Assembly (NCBI GenBank): GCA_019638395.1
Contig: JAHBTX010000001.1
Span: forward strand, 682,001-746,000
DNA length: 64,000 nucleotides
From: Cyclobacteriaceae bacterium
GTDB taxonomy: Bacteria; Bacteroidota; Bacteroidia; Cytophagales; Cyclobacteriaceae
Direction: 5' to 3'
Shown here: piece by piece, positions 52,701 to 60,458 of the stretch
How positions within the stretch are numbered: position 1 is the first letter of the stretch
How the letters are laid out: each line of letters opens with the position of its first letter
Notes under the pieces: generated by a model
What the model saw: the letters and a program-made list of their open reading frames with translations, nothing else
Database searches by the model: none
What the model was told of the DNA's origin: nothing
Program-made: the position numbers and the translations under genes

Positions 52701-54932
52701 CCTTCCATTCCAGGAGCTATTGCATTGTGTACCGGTGCGGTAACATTAGATGCAAATGTTCCCAATACTCCGGGGTTAACGCATCAATGGTCGAATGGCG
52801 AAACCACGCAAATTGTTGTAATTAACAACCCCGCTTTTATTTCCGTTGTAAATACCGATGTAAATGGTTGCACATCGACAGCCCAAAGTATTGTAGTGGA
52901 TAATCGGCCGCAGATTAACCTGGGGCCCGACCTCACCATCTGCGAAGACAATGCCACACCAACGTTAGATGCGTTAAATCCGGGAGCCACCTATCAATGG
53001 CGTATTAACGGAGTAAACGCAGGCACTACACAAGTGCAGGGTGTAGATACTTCAGCTCCAGGAGTATTTACCTACGAAGTTACCGTAACCGATCCGTTTA
53101 CCACTTGTTTTACAGTTGAGGATAAAGTTTACACTATAAATGTTTCGCCTGCTTTTGTGCTTACTGGAACCAACCCTACAACGTGTGGTACCCCCGATGG
53201 TACCATCACCTTACAACTCAATGCCTCTACACCTGCAGGTGGTCCGCTTTACTCCTACTTCTTAACCGGGCCTAACAGTTTTAATCAACAAGGTATCGAT
53301 CAAAGTGCACCTTCCACCATCGGCCCAATTGGCGGCCAACGGGCGGGTACTTTCTCGGCTATTGTTACCGATCAGATTTCGGGTTGCACATTATCCAGTT
53401 CATTTGCATTAACCGATGTAGCGTTAACAATTACTCCGGTTGTAACCGATCCATGTATTGTAGCTTATTCGGTAACAGTAGCAGATGGAACTGGCCCTTA
53501 CCAGTTTACACTCACCAATACTGCTACTAACCAGGTGTTTGGCCCTTCCCTTCCCGCCACGTCACCATTTTTAACCACCACCATCGCTCCGACATTGCTG
53601 GCCGGAAATTACATTTTAGAAGTAGAAGATGCTGGTGGCTGCATTGATACACGAACTATTGCCGTTGCGCCCAACCCACCCGTGGCATTTACAATCGATG
53701 CAAGCGACCTTTGCGATGCATCACCTTCGCTTACTGCATCGGGAACTGCCACCGCTTACTCGTGGGTGGCAAGTGTGCCCGGTAGTATTGTGGGCCCTGC
53801 TACCGGAGCTACTATTCAATTACAACCAGGGGCCGGAGTAGTTACGTTTACCGTTACCGGATCGGGTGCAGCTGGTTGCCCGTCCACACAAACTATTACT
53901 GTTAATATCACCAATGTTATTACACCCACCTTTACCCAAAGCGATGCGTGTGCCGATCAGGTAATATTAGCAGCACAACCAACCGGCACGTTTACCTACC
54001 GGTGGTATGTAAATGGAAGTGCAACCCCGTCAGCACTGGGGCAGCAAATAAGTCTTACAACGGCAAATAACGGCAGCTCGTATGTGTTAGAAGTACTTAA
54101 CACCCTTAATGGTTGTGTTACACGTTCAGCACCACAAACCGTAAACATAATTGGTGCAATTACGGCAGCCTTAGCGGGCACACCTGCTTGCGATGATAAT
54201 CAACCCTTTACACTTACTGCTACTACCAATGCAACAGGTGTTGCCTATGCCTGGTTCCGGAATAATACCCCGCTGGCTGGTCAATCGGCAGCTACCATTA
54301 ACCAAACCGATGCAGGTATATACAGAGTGGAGATCAGCAAGAACGGTTGTATGACGCCAGCCGAAATACAGGTAATTAAATTACCCGTACCACAAGGCGA
54401 TCTTCCTGACCGGGTAATTATTTGTAACGATCCGGATAATACCGATCCTGAAACATCAACTGTTGATCTTGATCCAGGAGTATTTCAAACATACAATTGG
54501 TTTAAGAATGAGCTTACGCTCGGTTATACAAACCGGGTATTAACAGCAGACAGTGAAGGTTTTTACGATGTGGATATTACCAACTCGTTTGGTTGCGTTT
54601 CGCGCGATCGCACCGAAGTAATCAATGATTGTATTCCCAAACTGGTAGCTCCCAACGCCTTTCGGCCTACCAGCGGAATAAGCGATAACAAAAACTTTTT
54701 TGTTTATACGTTTTTCATTACCGACAATTTCCAGGTGCTGATTTACAATCGTTGGGGCGAACTCGTATTCGAATCGAAAGACAAGAATTTTCAATGGAAC
54801 GGAGGCTATAACAACAATGCCGGTCAACCGTTACCACCTGGCACGTATGCCTATGTATTCCGGTATGTAAGTTCATTCCGGCCGGAAAAAGGAATTCAGG
54901 AAAAGCGTGGTGGCGTGGTGTTGATCCGGTAG
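49716..54932 (+). CDS. Giant secreted adhesin-like protein with type IX type B sorting domain
   Basis: A 1738-residue protein with a signal peptide (WFLLLLLPLQVFAQ). Two similar long units follow, each a propeller-like region starting NWYFGN (residue 39) or VWYFGN (residue 573) and closed by a PKD domain (WDFGDGSG at residue 432, WSFGDGG at 944). A long Thr/Gly-rich chain of Ig-like repeats fills about residues 1010-1640. The CHU_C/gliding-motility C-terminal domain starts PNAFRPTSG (residue 1646) and contains FQVLIYNRWGELVFES and PLPPGTYAYVFRY. It is probably exported by the type IX system with the divergent PorP/SprF protein and stays at the surface or is released. Confidence 0.93.
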   Translation: MELVMRVNEYKVIKPRKKWFLLLLLPLQVFAQDLSNHNWYFGNSVNGIRFNRGTHVAQAVTNQATPFAQGGAAVATDPATANLLFYTDGIRVYDATHTLMPNGTGLVGQPNSNQPVAISPMPGQTNRWFIFTNTASFTTGGTISRSAVDMNQFGNAVFPAPALGVVEAAKNVPLPVLTNRSEGMIIVPHANKTDFWLITHENGTQTYSATRIDASATFPTINSSGLGFPMSVANFSYHEASGKLAVAPQSNNVDALILNFDNTNGLFSFDRLIINSAVTGATNNQAIYDIEWNNQGRYLYLSRHGDTGINANVFQYDYLNPSITLAPVITPAIFRSYGLQMAPDSAIYHLYQATAGGPFLAGRLTNTDTVAAAVINTQALFGGLNFNGTQFPAFKPRDSVAIQVSFIAQGTCQNSPTSFFPTVLPNADSLRWDFGDGSGSGNWSPVYTYETAGTFNVTLRAFYRGQTQSVTQPVTINPFALQLQLVQDTTACRDEFPPPRGSATAATQFRVRVNVQGGTPASIVWSNGDLGDTLTPDSAGYYYVVVTDATGCSAYAGVNVKEYGLQDQRSNVWYFGNRAGIDFNEAPPVALNNSAMDAPEGCAIVCDRNGDVIFYTDGDKVFDKTDTEIDNGIGGDPAASQSAIIVPVPGDETLYYIFTTQAVTGTGLFEVRYSLFDLKLNAGNGALQQKNVLLFSRSTERITANERWLIVHEYGNNVFRSYPISAEGIGQPVYSEVGSVHSFQSAVNAEGYMKLGPRNNVAVALSTPGTSNLVELFTLVDSTGRLTNFRQINLNEPNGQVYGVEFSPGGSKLFATVKGSPTPSQIFEYFLDSLDRPFFKQRINQNLELGAIQRAPDNQLYVAINGSNVLGTILANEDTTQLSSFNPSGFTLAAGTNSRLGLPNFIQFQGNAFGGPGFTFAGVCVGDSTQFTGTATDPIDNFLWSFGDGGSSTEASPAHLYAAAGTYTVSMRLTNRCGLDTTIVQQVRIFNPPAPPSIPGAIALCTGAVTLDANVPNTPGLTHQWSNGETTQIVVINNPAFISVVNTDVNGCTSTAQSIVVDNRPQINLGPDLTICEDNATPTLDALNPGATYQWRINGVNAGTTQVQGVDTSAPGVFTYEVTVTDPFTTCFTVEDKVYTINVSPAFVLTGTNPTTCGTPDGTITLQLNASTPAGGPLYSYFLTGPNSFNQQGIDQSAPSTIGPIGGQRAGTFSAIVTDQISGCTLSSSFALTDVALTITPVVTDPCIVAYSVTVADGTGPYQFTLTNTATNQVFGPSLPATSPFLTTTIAPTLLAGNYILEVEDAGGCIDTRTIAVAPNPPVAFTIDASDLCDASPSLTASGTATAYSWVASVPGSIVGPATGATIQLQPGAGVVTFTVTGSGAAGCPSTQTITVNITNVITPTFTQSDACADQVILAAQPTGTFTYRWYVNGSATPSALGQQISLTTANNGSSYVLEVLNTLNGCVTRSAPQTVNIIGAITAALAGTPACDDNQPFTLTATTNATGVAYAWFRNNTPLAGQSAATINQTDAGIYRVEISKNGCMTPAEIQVIKLPVPQGDLPDRVIICNDPDNTDPETSTVDLDPGVFQTYNWFKNELTLGYTNRVLTADSEGFYDVDITNSFGCVSRDRTEVINDCIPKLVAPNAFRPTSGISDNKNFFVYTFFITDNFQVLIYNRWGELVFESKDKNFQWNGGYNNNAGQPLPPGTYAYVFRYVSSFRPEKGIQEKRGGVVLIR

Positions 54933-54955
54933 ATAAATCATTTACTTTTTTAATC

Positions 54956-55003
54956 AGACCTTCCAGGTCTTTAACATTAATGCTTTAAGACCTGGAAGGT
55001 CTT
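54956..55003. terminator. Hairpin of the CCTTCCAGGTCTT family, terminator-like
   Basis: AGACCTTCCAGGTCTTTAA (54956-54974) is matched in inverse by TTAAGACCTGGAAGGTCTT (54985-55003), a perfect 19-bp stem with a 10-base loop, followed by CTTTCCTTTTT. It may end transcription of the giant gene. It is related to the repeat at 11693-11744. Confidence 0.7.
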
Positions 55004-55054
55004 GCTTTCCTTTTTAAATTGGTTTGTGTAACTATGTAGTATAATATTTGAAAT

Positions 55055-55408
55055 ATGAAAAAGATATTTTTACTAAGTGCCGTTGTGGTTTTAGCACTTG
55101 TATTTACCGAGGCATCGGCCCAACTTTTTAATACCTCGCTAACCATTACCGTGCGCGATGAAACCGGTAACCTCGTAGCAGGTGCTGAAGTAAAACTTTT
55201 TAAGTCGGAACAGGATTATCTGAAAGAGCAGCATGTAGTAATGGAAGGAGTCTCCGATGCAAAGGGATTAGTAAAGCTCAAAAAGATGGAAGCACTTTCC
55301 TATTATGTAATTGTGCGTAAGGATGATAAAGACAATTCGGGTGGCGGAGAAATAATTGGTAAATTGGAAGAAGGTAAATTCAACAAAGTAACCATTGTAA
55401 TTCAATAG
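55055..55408 (+). CDS. Small secreted protein with a carboxypeptidase-regulatory-like domain
   Basis: A 117-residue protein with a signal peptide (LSAVVVLALVFTEASAQ). One Ig-like/CarboxypepD_reg-type beta domain follows (LTITVRDETGNLVAGAEVKLF, GVSDAKGLVKLKKM). This domain type usually lies in surface proteins or transporter N-termini. Here it stands alone. The Nudix gene begins one base after its stop, so they are co-transcribed. Confidence 0.75.
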   Translation: MKKIFLLSAVVVLALVFTEASAQLFNTSLTITVRDETGNLVAGAEVKLFKSEQDYLKEQHVVMEGVSDAKGLVKLKKMEALSYYVIVRKDDKDNSGGGEIIGKLEEGKFNKVTIVIQ

Positions 55409-55409
55409 C

Positions 55410-55955
55410 ATGGCTCAAACCCGTGCTGCGCTTATTCAATTTTTATCCGCATATAAAAGTACCTATCCGGAAGAATCGTTATTCCCTGCCGACTTTCTAA
55501 AATTATTAACTGCGCCTGCCTGTTACGATCGCACCCATTTACCGGGCCATATTACCGGTTCGGCCTGGATTGTAACCCCTGAGCGGGATTTTGTTTTATT
55601 GGTACACCATGGCAAATTAAACCGCTGGCTACAACCCGGTGGCCATGCCGATGGTGATGAGAACGTGTTGCGTGTTGCACTGCGCGAAGCAGAAGAAGAA
55701 ACCGGGTTAACAAATTTTAGAATTGTAAGTAGCCTTCCATTCGATGTGGACATACATCCCATACCCGAACGAAAAGATTTTCCGGCACATCTACATTACG
55801 ATGTCCGGTTTTTAATAGAAGCTTCACGCGAAGAAAAGATTATTATAAGTGAAGAATCGCACGATGTAAAATGGATTGCGCTTTCAGAATTAGAACACTA
55901 CACGCATGAGCAATCGGTACTGCGCATGAAAGCCAAATTACTTCGAACTGATTAG
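55410..55955 (+). CDS. NUDIX hydrolase
   Basis: A 181-residue protein with a complete Nudix box: GHADGDENVLRVALREAEEETGL has the Gly, Glu and REAEEE pattern of GX5EX7REUXEEXGU (shown here in pieces, GHADGDE and REAEEETGL). Substrates are nucleoside diphosphate derivatives, but the exact one is unknown. A conserved HLHYDVRFLIEAS follows. The 3' end overlaps a small minus-strand membrane protein gene. Confidence 0.93.
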   Translation: MAQTRAALIQFLSAYKSTYPEESLFPADFLKLLTAPACYDRTHLPGHITGSAWIVTPERDFVLLVHHGKLNRWLQPGGHADGDENVLRVALREAEEETGLTNFRIVSSLPFDVDIHPIPERKDFPAHLHYDVRFLIEASREEKIIISEESHDVKWIALSELEHYTHEQSVLRMKAKLLRTD

Positions 55956-56099
55956 CATTATCGCGAACGCTATTACCACAATCCAGAATTTATAAACGGC
56001 AATAGCCGGTATTAAAATAATGTGCAATTCCATTAATACAGCCAGTAATACCAGCAGTACTGCGATAGCTTTTAATATCGAACGGGTTTTGTTACTCAT
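55938..56099 (-). CDS. 53-residue two-helix membrane protein
   Basis: Read directly from the sequence: ATG at 56099-56097 and TAA at 55940-55938. The basic N-terminus MSNKTRSILK is followed by AIAVLLVLLAVLMELHIILI, PAIAVYKF and WIVVIAFAIMLISSK, two hydrophobic stretches. It overlaps the Nudix gene's end by 18 bp in convergent orientation. Two hydrophobic helices in a frame that overlaps only the Nudix tail support a real gene. The remaining gap to 56287 shows no further gene. Confidence 0.55.
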   Translation of the reverse strand: MSNKTRSILKAIAVLLVLLAVLMELHIILIPAIAVYKFWIVVIAFAIMLISSK

Positions 56100-56287
56100 G
56101 ACAATGGTTTTAGTGCAACTTACAGGGTTTGCTAAACCGTAGCAAATAAAATTTTAGTTTTGCAGTGCAAACTTTTTCTGGCATCATCTCTCGCCTCACA
56201 AAGGTGCAGAGTCAAATAAGTGTTTTAAAACTATTTCGGATCTAATAAAAACAATACTTATCAAACCTTGTATCTACCGCAACGAAA

Positions 56288-57238
56288 ATGGCTGATATCG
56301 GTAAAGACATACATCGCGCAAAGCAACTTCTTACGGAAGGCAAACTAGTGGCTATTCCAACCGAAACCGTGTATGGCCTTGCGGCCAATGCATTGAATGA
56401 AAAAGCAGTGCTTGAAATTTTTAAAGCGAAGAACCGGCCTCATTTCGATCCGCTGATTGTGCATATGGCAAACCTTGCCCAGGCTGAAACATTAGCTTAT
56501 GCGTTTCCAGAAAAGGCAAAACTGCTTGCCCAAAAATTCTGGCCAGGACCACTTACCTTACTGGTTCCCAAAAAAGAAATTGTACCCGACCTTGTTACTT
56601 CAGGATTAAACACCGTAGGCTTGCGCTGTCCGGATCATGCCCTCACGCTGCAACTTTTACAAAACCTTCCATTTTCATTAGCGGCACCCAGTGCCAACCC
56701 GTTCGGGTATGTTAGTCCTACTACTCCCCAGCACGTTAATGAACAATTAGGTGATAAAGTAGCTTACATTTTAGATGGTGGCGAATGCCGCGTAGGAATT
56801 GAATCTACCATACTGGGTTTTGATAACGAACAGGCTACAGTGTTCCGGCTGGGCGGATTAGCCATCGAACAACTTGAGCCTATTACCGGCCCTCTGCATA
56901 TTCAGCTACACTCATCCTCCAACCCCCATGCTCCGGGCCAGTTACAAAGCCATTATGCACCGGTCAAAAAAATCATCTTAGGAACACAACTGTATTTGCA
57001 AGCTTATTCAAAGCTGCATGCCGGCACAATTATGTTTCAAAAAGCACTGCCAGGCATTCCGGCCAACAGGCAAATTATACTTTCGGAAAAGGGTGATTTG
57101 GAAGAAGCGGCCCAAAATTTATTTGCGGCTTTACGCGCCCTCGACAAAACTTCGATTGATATTATCTTAGCCGAATTAGTGCCTGAGGTAGGCCTGGGGC
57201 GCGCTATAAACGATCGGTTACGAAGAGCCGCTCATTAA
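56288..57238 (+). CDS. Threonylcarbamoyl-AMP synthase (Sua5/YwlC type)
   Basis: Makes threonylcarbamoyl-AMP for the t6A37 tRNA modification. The 316-residue protein has the YrdC domain (IPTETVYGLAANA, FKAKNRPHFDPLIVH, FWPGPLTLLV, PSANPFGYVSPT, DGGECRVGIESTIL) and a C-terminal Sua5 domain introduced by APGQLQSHYAP. That places it in the long Sua5 form rather than short TsaC. It appears to be a single-gene unit. Confidence 0.94.
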   Translation: MADIGKDIHRAKQLLTEGKLVAIPTETVYGLAANALNEKAVLEIFKAKNRPHFDPLIVHMANLAQAETLAYAFPEKAKLLAQKFWPGPLTLLVPKKEIVPDLVTSGLNTVGLRCPDHALTLQLLQNLPFSLAAPSANPFGYVSPTTPQHVNEQLGDKVAYILDGGECRVGIESTILGFDNEQATVFRLGGLAIEQLEPITGPLHIQLHSSSNPHAPGQLQSHYAPVKKIILGTQLYLQAYSKLHAGTIMFQKALPGIPANRQIILSEKGDLEEAAQNLFAALRALDKTSIDIILAELVPEVGLGRAINDRLRRAAH

Positions 57239-57295
57239 AAAAAAGTTGTACGCTCTCAAATTATTAATTTACTTGTTTGAATTTTCTACCCCACT

Positions 57296-58396
57296 ATGAA
57301 AATACTTGTACTTACCGGAGGTGGCGATGCCCCCGGCCTGAATGCAGTTATACGAGGAGTTTGTAAACGTGCTCGCAAAGAGAGTTTACACAGTGAGCCT
57401 TGGGAAGTGTATGGAAGCATAGAAGCTTTTAATGGTGTACTCAACGAGCCGCAGGAAATCATTAAACTTACCGGTAAAAAGACCGCTGGAATTCATGTTA
57501 AAGGTGGTACCATTTTAAAAACTACCAATAAAGCAAATCCAATTAAGTTTCCGGTGGTGCAACCGGATGGCTCAACTCAGTTTTTCGATCGTTCGGATGA
57601 GTTGGTTAAAAAATTAAAAGCACTAAAGTTTGATGCCATCATTAACATTGGTGGCGATGGCTCGCAGAAAATTTCAAAGACACTTTTTGATAAGGGCTTA
57701 CCCATGATCGGTGTACCCAAAACCATCGATAATGATTTATCGGCTACGGATATTACGTTTGGATTTCAGACAGCCGTGCAAATTGCTACCGATAGTTTTG
57801 ATAAACTGGTTACCACAGCCGAGAGCCACCACCGGGTAATGATTATGGAAGTTATGGGCCGCGATGCGGGTTGGATTGCCTTGCACACAGCCATTGCCGG
57901 TGGAGCAGAGATTTGTTTGATTCCTGAAATCCCTTATGATATAAACAAACTTGTAAAGAAGATCGGAGCCCGTTATAAAAACGGTCGGGGGTTTGTAAAC
58001 ATTGTGATAGCAGAGGGTGCGAAGCCCAAAGCCGGTTCTATTACTGCCTCGGCAGGCGAGAAAGGATCGGAGCACGTGCGGTTAGGTGGTGTGGCTTATC
58101 AACTTTCAAAACAACTAAAAGACGCAGGTTGCCAGGCTGAAATTCGCGAAACAGTATTAGGCCATGTACAACGCGGAGGAACACCCACCGCATTCGATCG
58201 GGTGTTGGCCTCATTGTTTGGAGTAAAAGCTTTTGAACTGGCTTTGAATAAACAATTTGGCCGCATGGTTGCGTTTAAAAACAACAGCATTACATCGGTA
58301 AGTTTAGAAGAAGCTACTGCTGAGTATAACTTTTTGAGTAAAGACTCTTACCTTGTACAAGCATCCAAAGGACTTGGAATTAGTTTTGGAGATTAA
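57296..58396 (+). CDS. pfkA: 6-phosphofructokinase
   Basis: Phosphorylates fructose-6-P in glycolysis. The 366-residue protein begins KILVLTGGGDAPGLNAVIRG. It has NIGGDGSQ (Asp 121, Gly 122), PKTIDNDLSATDITFGFQTA (Lys 142), VMGRDAGWIALH, CLIPEIPYD and GHVQRGGTPTAFDRVLAS. Gly at the E. coli 104 position points to ATP use, whereas Lys at the 124 position is found in the PPi and actinobacterial groups. ATP is the likelier donor, as in the Streptomyces enzyme with the same pair. Confidence 0.93.
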   Translation: MKILVLTGGGDAPGLNAVIRGVCKRARKESLHSEPWEVYGSIEAFNGVLNEPQEIIKLTGKKTAGIHVKGGTILKTTNKANPIKFPVVQPDGSTQFFDRSDELVKKLKALKFDAIINIGGDGSQKISKTLFDKGLPMIGVPKTIDNDLSATDITFGFQTAVQIATDSFDKLVTTAESHHRVMIMEVMGRDAGWIALHTAIAGGAEICLIPEIPYDINKLVKKIGARYKNGRGFVNIVIAEGAKPKAGSITASAGEKGSEHVRLGGVAYQLSKQLKDAGCQAEIRETVLGHVQRGGTPTAFDRVLASLFGVKAFELALNKQFGRMVAFKNNSITSVSLEEATAEYNFLSKDSYLVQASKGLGISFGD

Positions 58397-58411
58397 CTTC
58401 TACCTCGCGTT

Positions 58412-58918
58412 ATGACCAAAATAGAATTATCTACCCACATTCAGGCACCCATTGCCCGCTGTTTTGATCTGGCCCGGAGCCTGGAGCTAAACACCATGCC
58501 AATTGTCAACAACATTGAACACAAGCTAACGCGAGGCTTGCTGCAAGCCGGCCAACGCGTGCAACGGGTAACCTCTTACCTCGGCTTTCAATACCAGTCA
58601 GAAATTGAGCTAAAGCGTTGTGCCGAACCTTATTACTTCAGCGATGAAATGAAAGTGGGGCCATTTCACACATTTGTTCACGATCATTTTTTTTATGAGT
58701 TTCCTCATGAAACTGTTATGATTGACAATGTGTATTTTCAATCTCCGTGGGGTATCTTAGGCGAAACAGTTGACACCCTTTTAATCAGGCGCCAAGTATT
58801 GCAAATGCTTAAAAGACGGAATAAAATAATTAAGCAATATGCCGAAGGTGATACCTGGCAATTATTAATTGATGATCGCGTACAGCGTTTAGAAGCTGAA
58901 CTTAGTTTTCAGGCTTAG
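58412..58918 (+). CDS. SRPBCC (START-like) family protein
   Basis: A 168-residue protein with the opening TKIELSTHIQAPIARCFDLARS and an SRPBCC-type helix-grip sheet (YQSEIELKRCAEPYYFSDEM, VGPFHTFVHDHFFYEF). It has a long C-terminal helix (RRQVLQMLKRRNKIIKQYAE). Proteins of this group bind small hydrophobic ligands. The ligand and role are unknown. It starts 16 bp after pfkA, so it may be co-transcribed. Confidence 0.8.
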   Translation: MTKIELSTHIQAPIARCFDLARSLELNTMPIVNNIEHKLTRGLLQAGQRVQRVTSYLGFQYQSEIELKRCAEPYYFSDEMKVGPFHTFVHDHFFYEFPHETVMIDNVYFQSPWGILGETVDTLLIRRQVLQMLKRRNKIIKQYAEGDTWQLLIDDRVQRLEAELSFQA

Positions 58919-59131
58919 CGTTCAATTTATTAGCTCACCCTTTAATCTCACTATGTCATATAAACTAACATGACTAATTAAACTCTATCTTACTAAAGGC
59001 TATAGAAGTTTAACCAGCATGCTAATAAGTGAAATCAAAAAATACCGTCCTCAACTTTTAGAGTTTTTAATCTCAATCACTTTTCAGTCTTTTTCTTATC
59101 TTGTGCGACTTAAAAAATTCATTTCATCAAT

Positions 59132-60316
59132 ATGAAAACTGTTACCGACATCAACTTTAAAGAAAAACGTGCCCTTATCCGGGTAGATTTTAATGTACCA
59201 TTAGATAAGTCATTCAAAGTAACAGATGATAATCGTATTCGTGCTACTATCCCTACGCTTAAAAAAATTCTGACCGATGGTGGTAGTTTAGTTTTGATGA
59301 GCCACCTCGGGCGACCAAAAGAAGGCCCAGAAGAAAAATATTCACTGAAGCATACCATCAAAGCTACAGAAGCTTTATTAGGTACACCCGTAAAATTTGC
59401 TGGCGATTGCATTGGCGATGATGCTTATAAACTTTCTGCTTCACTAAAACCGGGAGAAGTATTGTTGCTCGAAAACCTGCGCTTTTACAAGCAGGAAGAA
59501 AAAGGTGATGTGGCCTTTGCTGAAAAACTCTCCAAACATGGCGATGTATATGTTAACGATGCTTTTGGTACAGCGCACCGTGCCCACGCATCTACAACAA
59601 TCGTAGCCCGGTTCTTTCAAACCAAATGTGCCGGTGTTGTAATGACTGCCGAACTGGAAAACGCTAAAAAAGTTTTAGAGAACGCAGCAAAACCTTTTAC
59701 AGCAATAATGGGTGGCGCTAAAATCTCAGACAAGATTTTAATTATTGAAAAACTATTAGACAAGGTAAATCACCTGATTATTGGTGGTGGGATGGCCTAT
59801 ACTTTCTTTAAAGCATTGGGTGGCAATATTGGTAACTCGTTAGTAGAAGCCGATAAGTTAGACCTTGCCAAGGAGTTGATTCAAAAAGCGAAAGCCAAAG
59901 GTGTAGAACTGCATTTACCAATCGACTCCGTTGTAGCCGATAAGTTTGATTCGAATGCCAACACACAAACTGCCAGCAACAACAGTATTCCCGATGGTTG
60001 GATGGGATTGGACATTGGCCCGCAAGCCATTGCTGTGTTTAGCAAAGTAGTAGAAGATTCCAAAACCATTTTATGGAATGGCCCGATGGGTGTATTTGAA
60101 ATGCAAAAATTTGAAGCCGGCACCAAAGCCATTGCCGAAGCCGTAGTACGTGCTACAGGCAAAGGTGCCTTCTCGCTTATTGGTGGTGGCGACTCAGCCG
60201 CGGCCGTGGCGCAGTTTGGCTTCGAAGAAAAAGTAAGTTATGTATCCACCGGTGGCGGTGCCTTGCTGGAATATTTTGAAGGAAAAGTTTTACCCGGTGT
60301 AAAAGCGTTGGAGTAA
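59132..60316 (+). CDS. pgk: Phosphoglycerate kinase
   Basis: The ATP-forming glycolytic enzyme. The 394-residue protein shows RVDFNVPLDKSFKVTDDNRI, MSHLGRPKE, LLLENLRFYKQEEKGD, VNDAFGTAHRAHASTT, MGGAKISDKILIIE, WNGPMGVFEMQKF and IGGGDSAAAVAQFG, all in order. The upstream 213-bp gap contains AT-rich DNA and a weak -7-like TATCTTGT near 59096-59103 but no gene. Confidence 0.97.
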   Translation: MKTVTDINFKEKRALIRVDFNVPLDKSFKVTDDNRIRATIPTLKKILTDGGSLVLMSHLGRPKEGPEEKYSLKHTIKATEALLGTPVKFAGDCIGDDAYKLSASLKPGEVLLLENLRFYKQEEKGDVAFAEKLSKHGDVYVNDAFGTAHRAHASTTIVARFFQTKCAGVVMTAELENAKKVLENAAKPFTAIMGGAKISDKILIIEKLLDKVNHLIIGGGMAYTFFKALGGNIGNSLVEADKLDLAKELIQKAKAKGVELHLPIDSVVADKFDSNANTQTASNNSIPDGWMGLDIGPQAIAVFSKVVEDSKTILWNGPMGVFEMQKFEAGTKAIAEAVVRATGKGAFSLIGGGDSAAAVAQFGFEEKVSYVSTGGGALLEYFEGKVLPGVKALE

Positions 60317-60343
60317 AATCAAAATTGTTATTAATGAACTTCC

Positions 60344-60372
60344 AAAGCCCTGTTGCCAGGGCTTTTGTCTTT
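60344..60372 (+). terminator. Rho-independent terminator after pgk
   Basis: AAAGCCCTG (60344-60352) pairs with CAGGGCTTT (60357-60365) around a 4-base loop, followed by TGTCTTT. Confidence 0.85.
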
Positions 60373-60458
60373 ATAAGACCGCTTACAAAACCATTGTTGA
60401 ATATGACAAACTACCTGTTTGTGATAAACTAACTACTTTTAGAAGTTCTCAATGTTAG

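Noticed and set aside
58919-59131. Possible RNA gene or riboswitch before pgk
   Set aside because: The gap is AT-rich with only weak inverted words and no known riboswitch motif.
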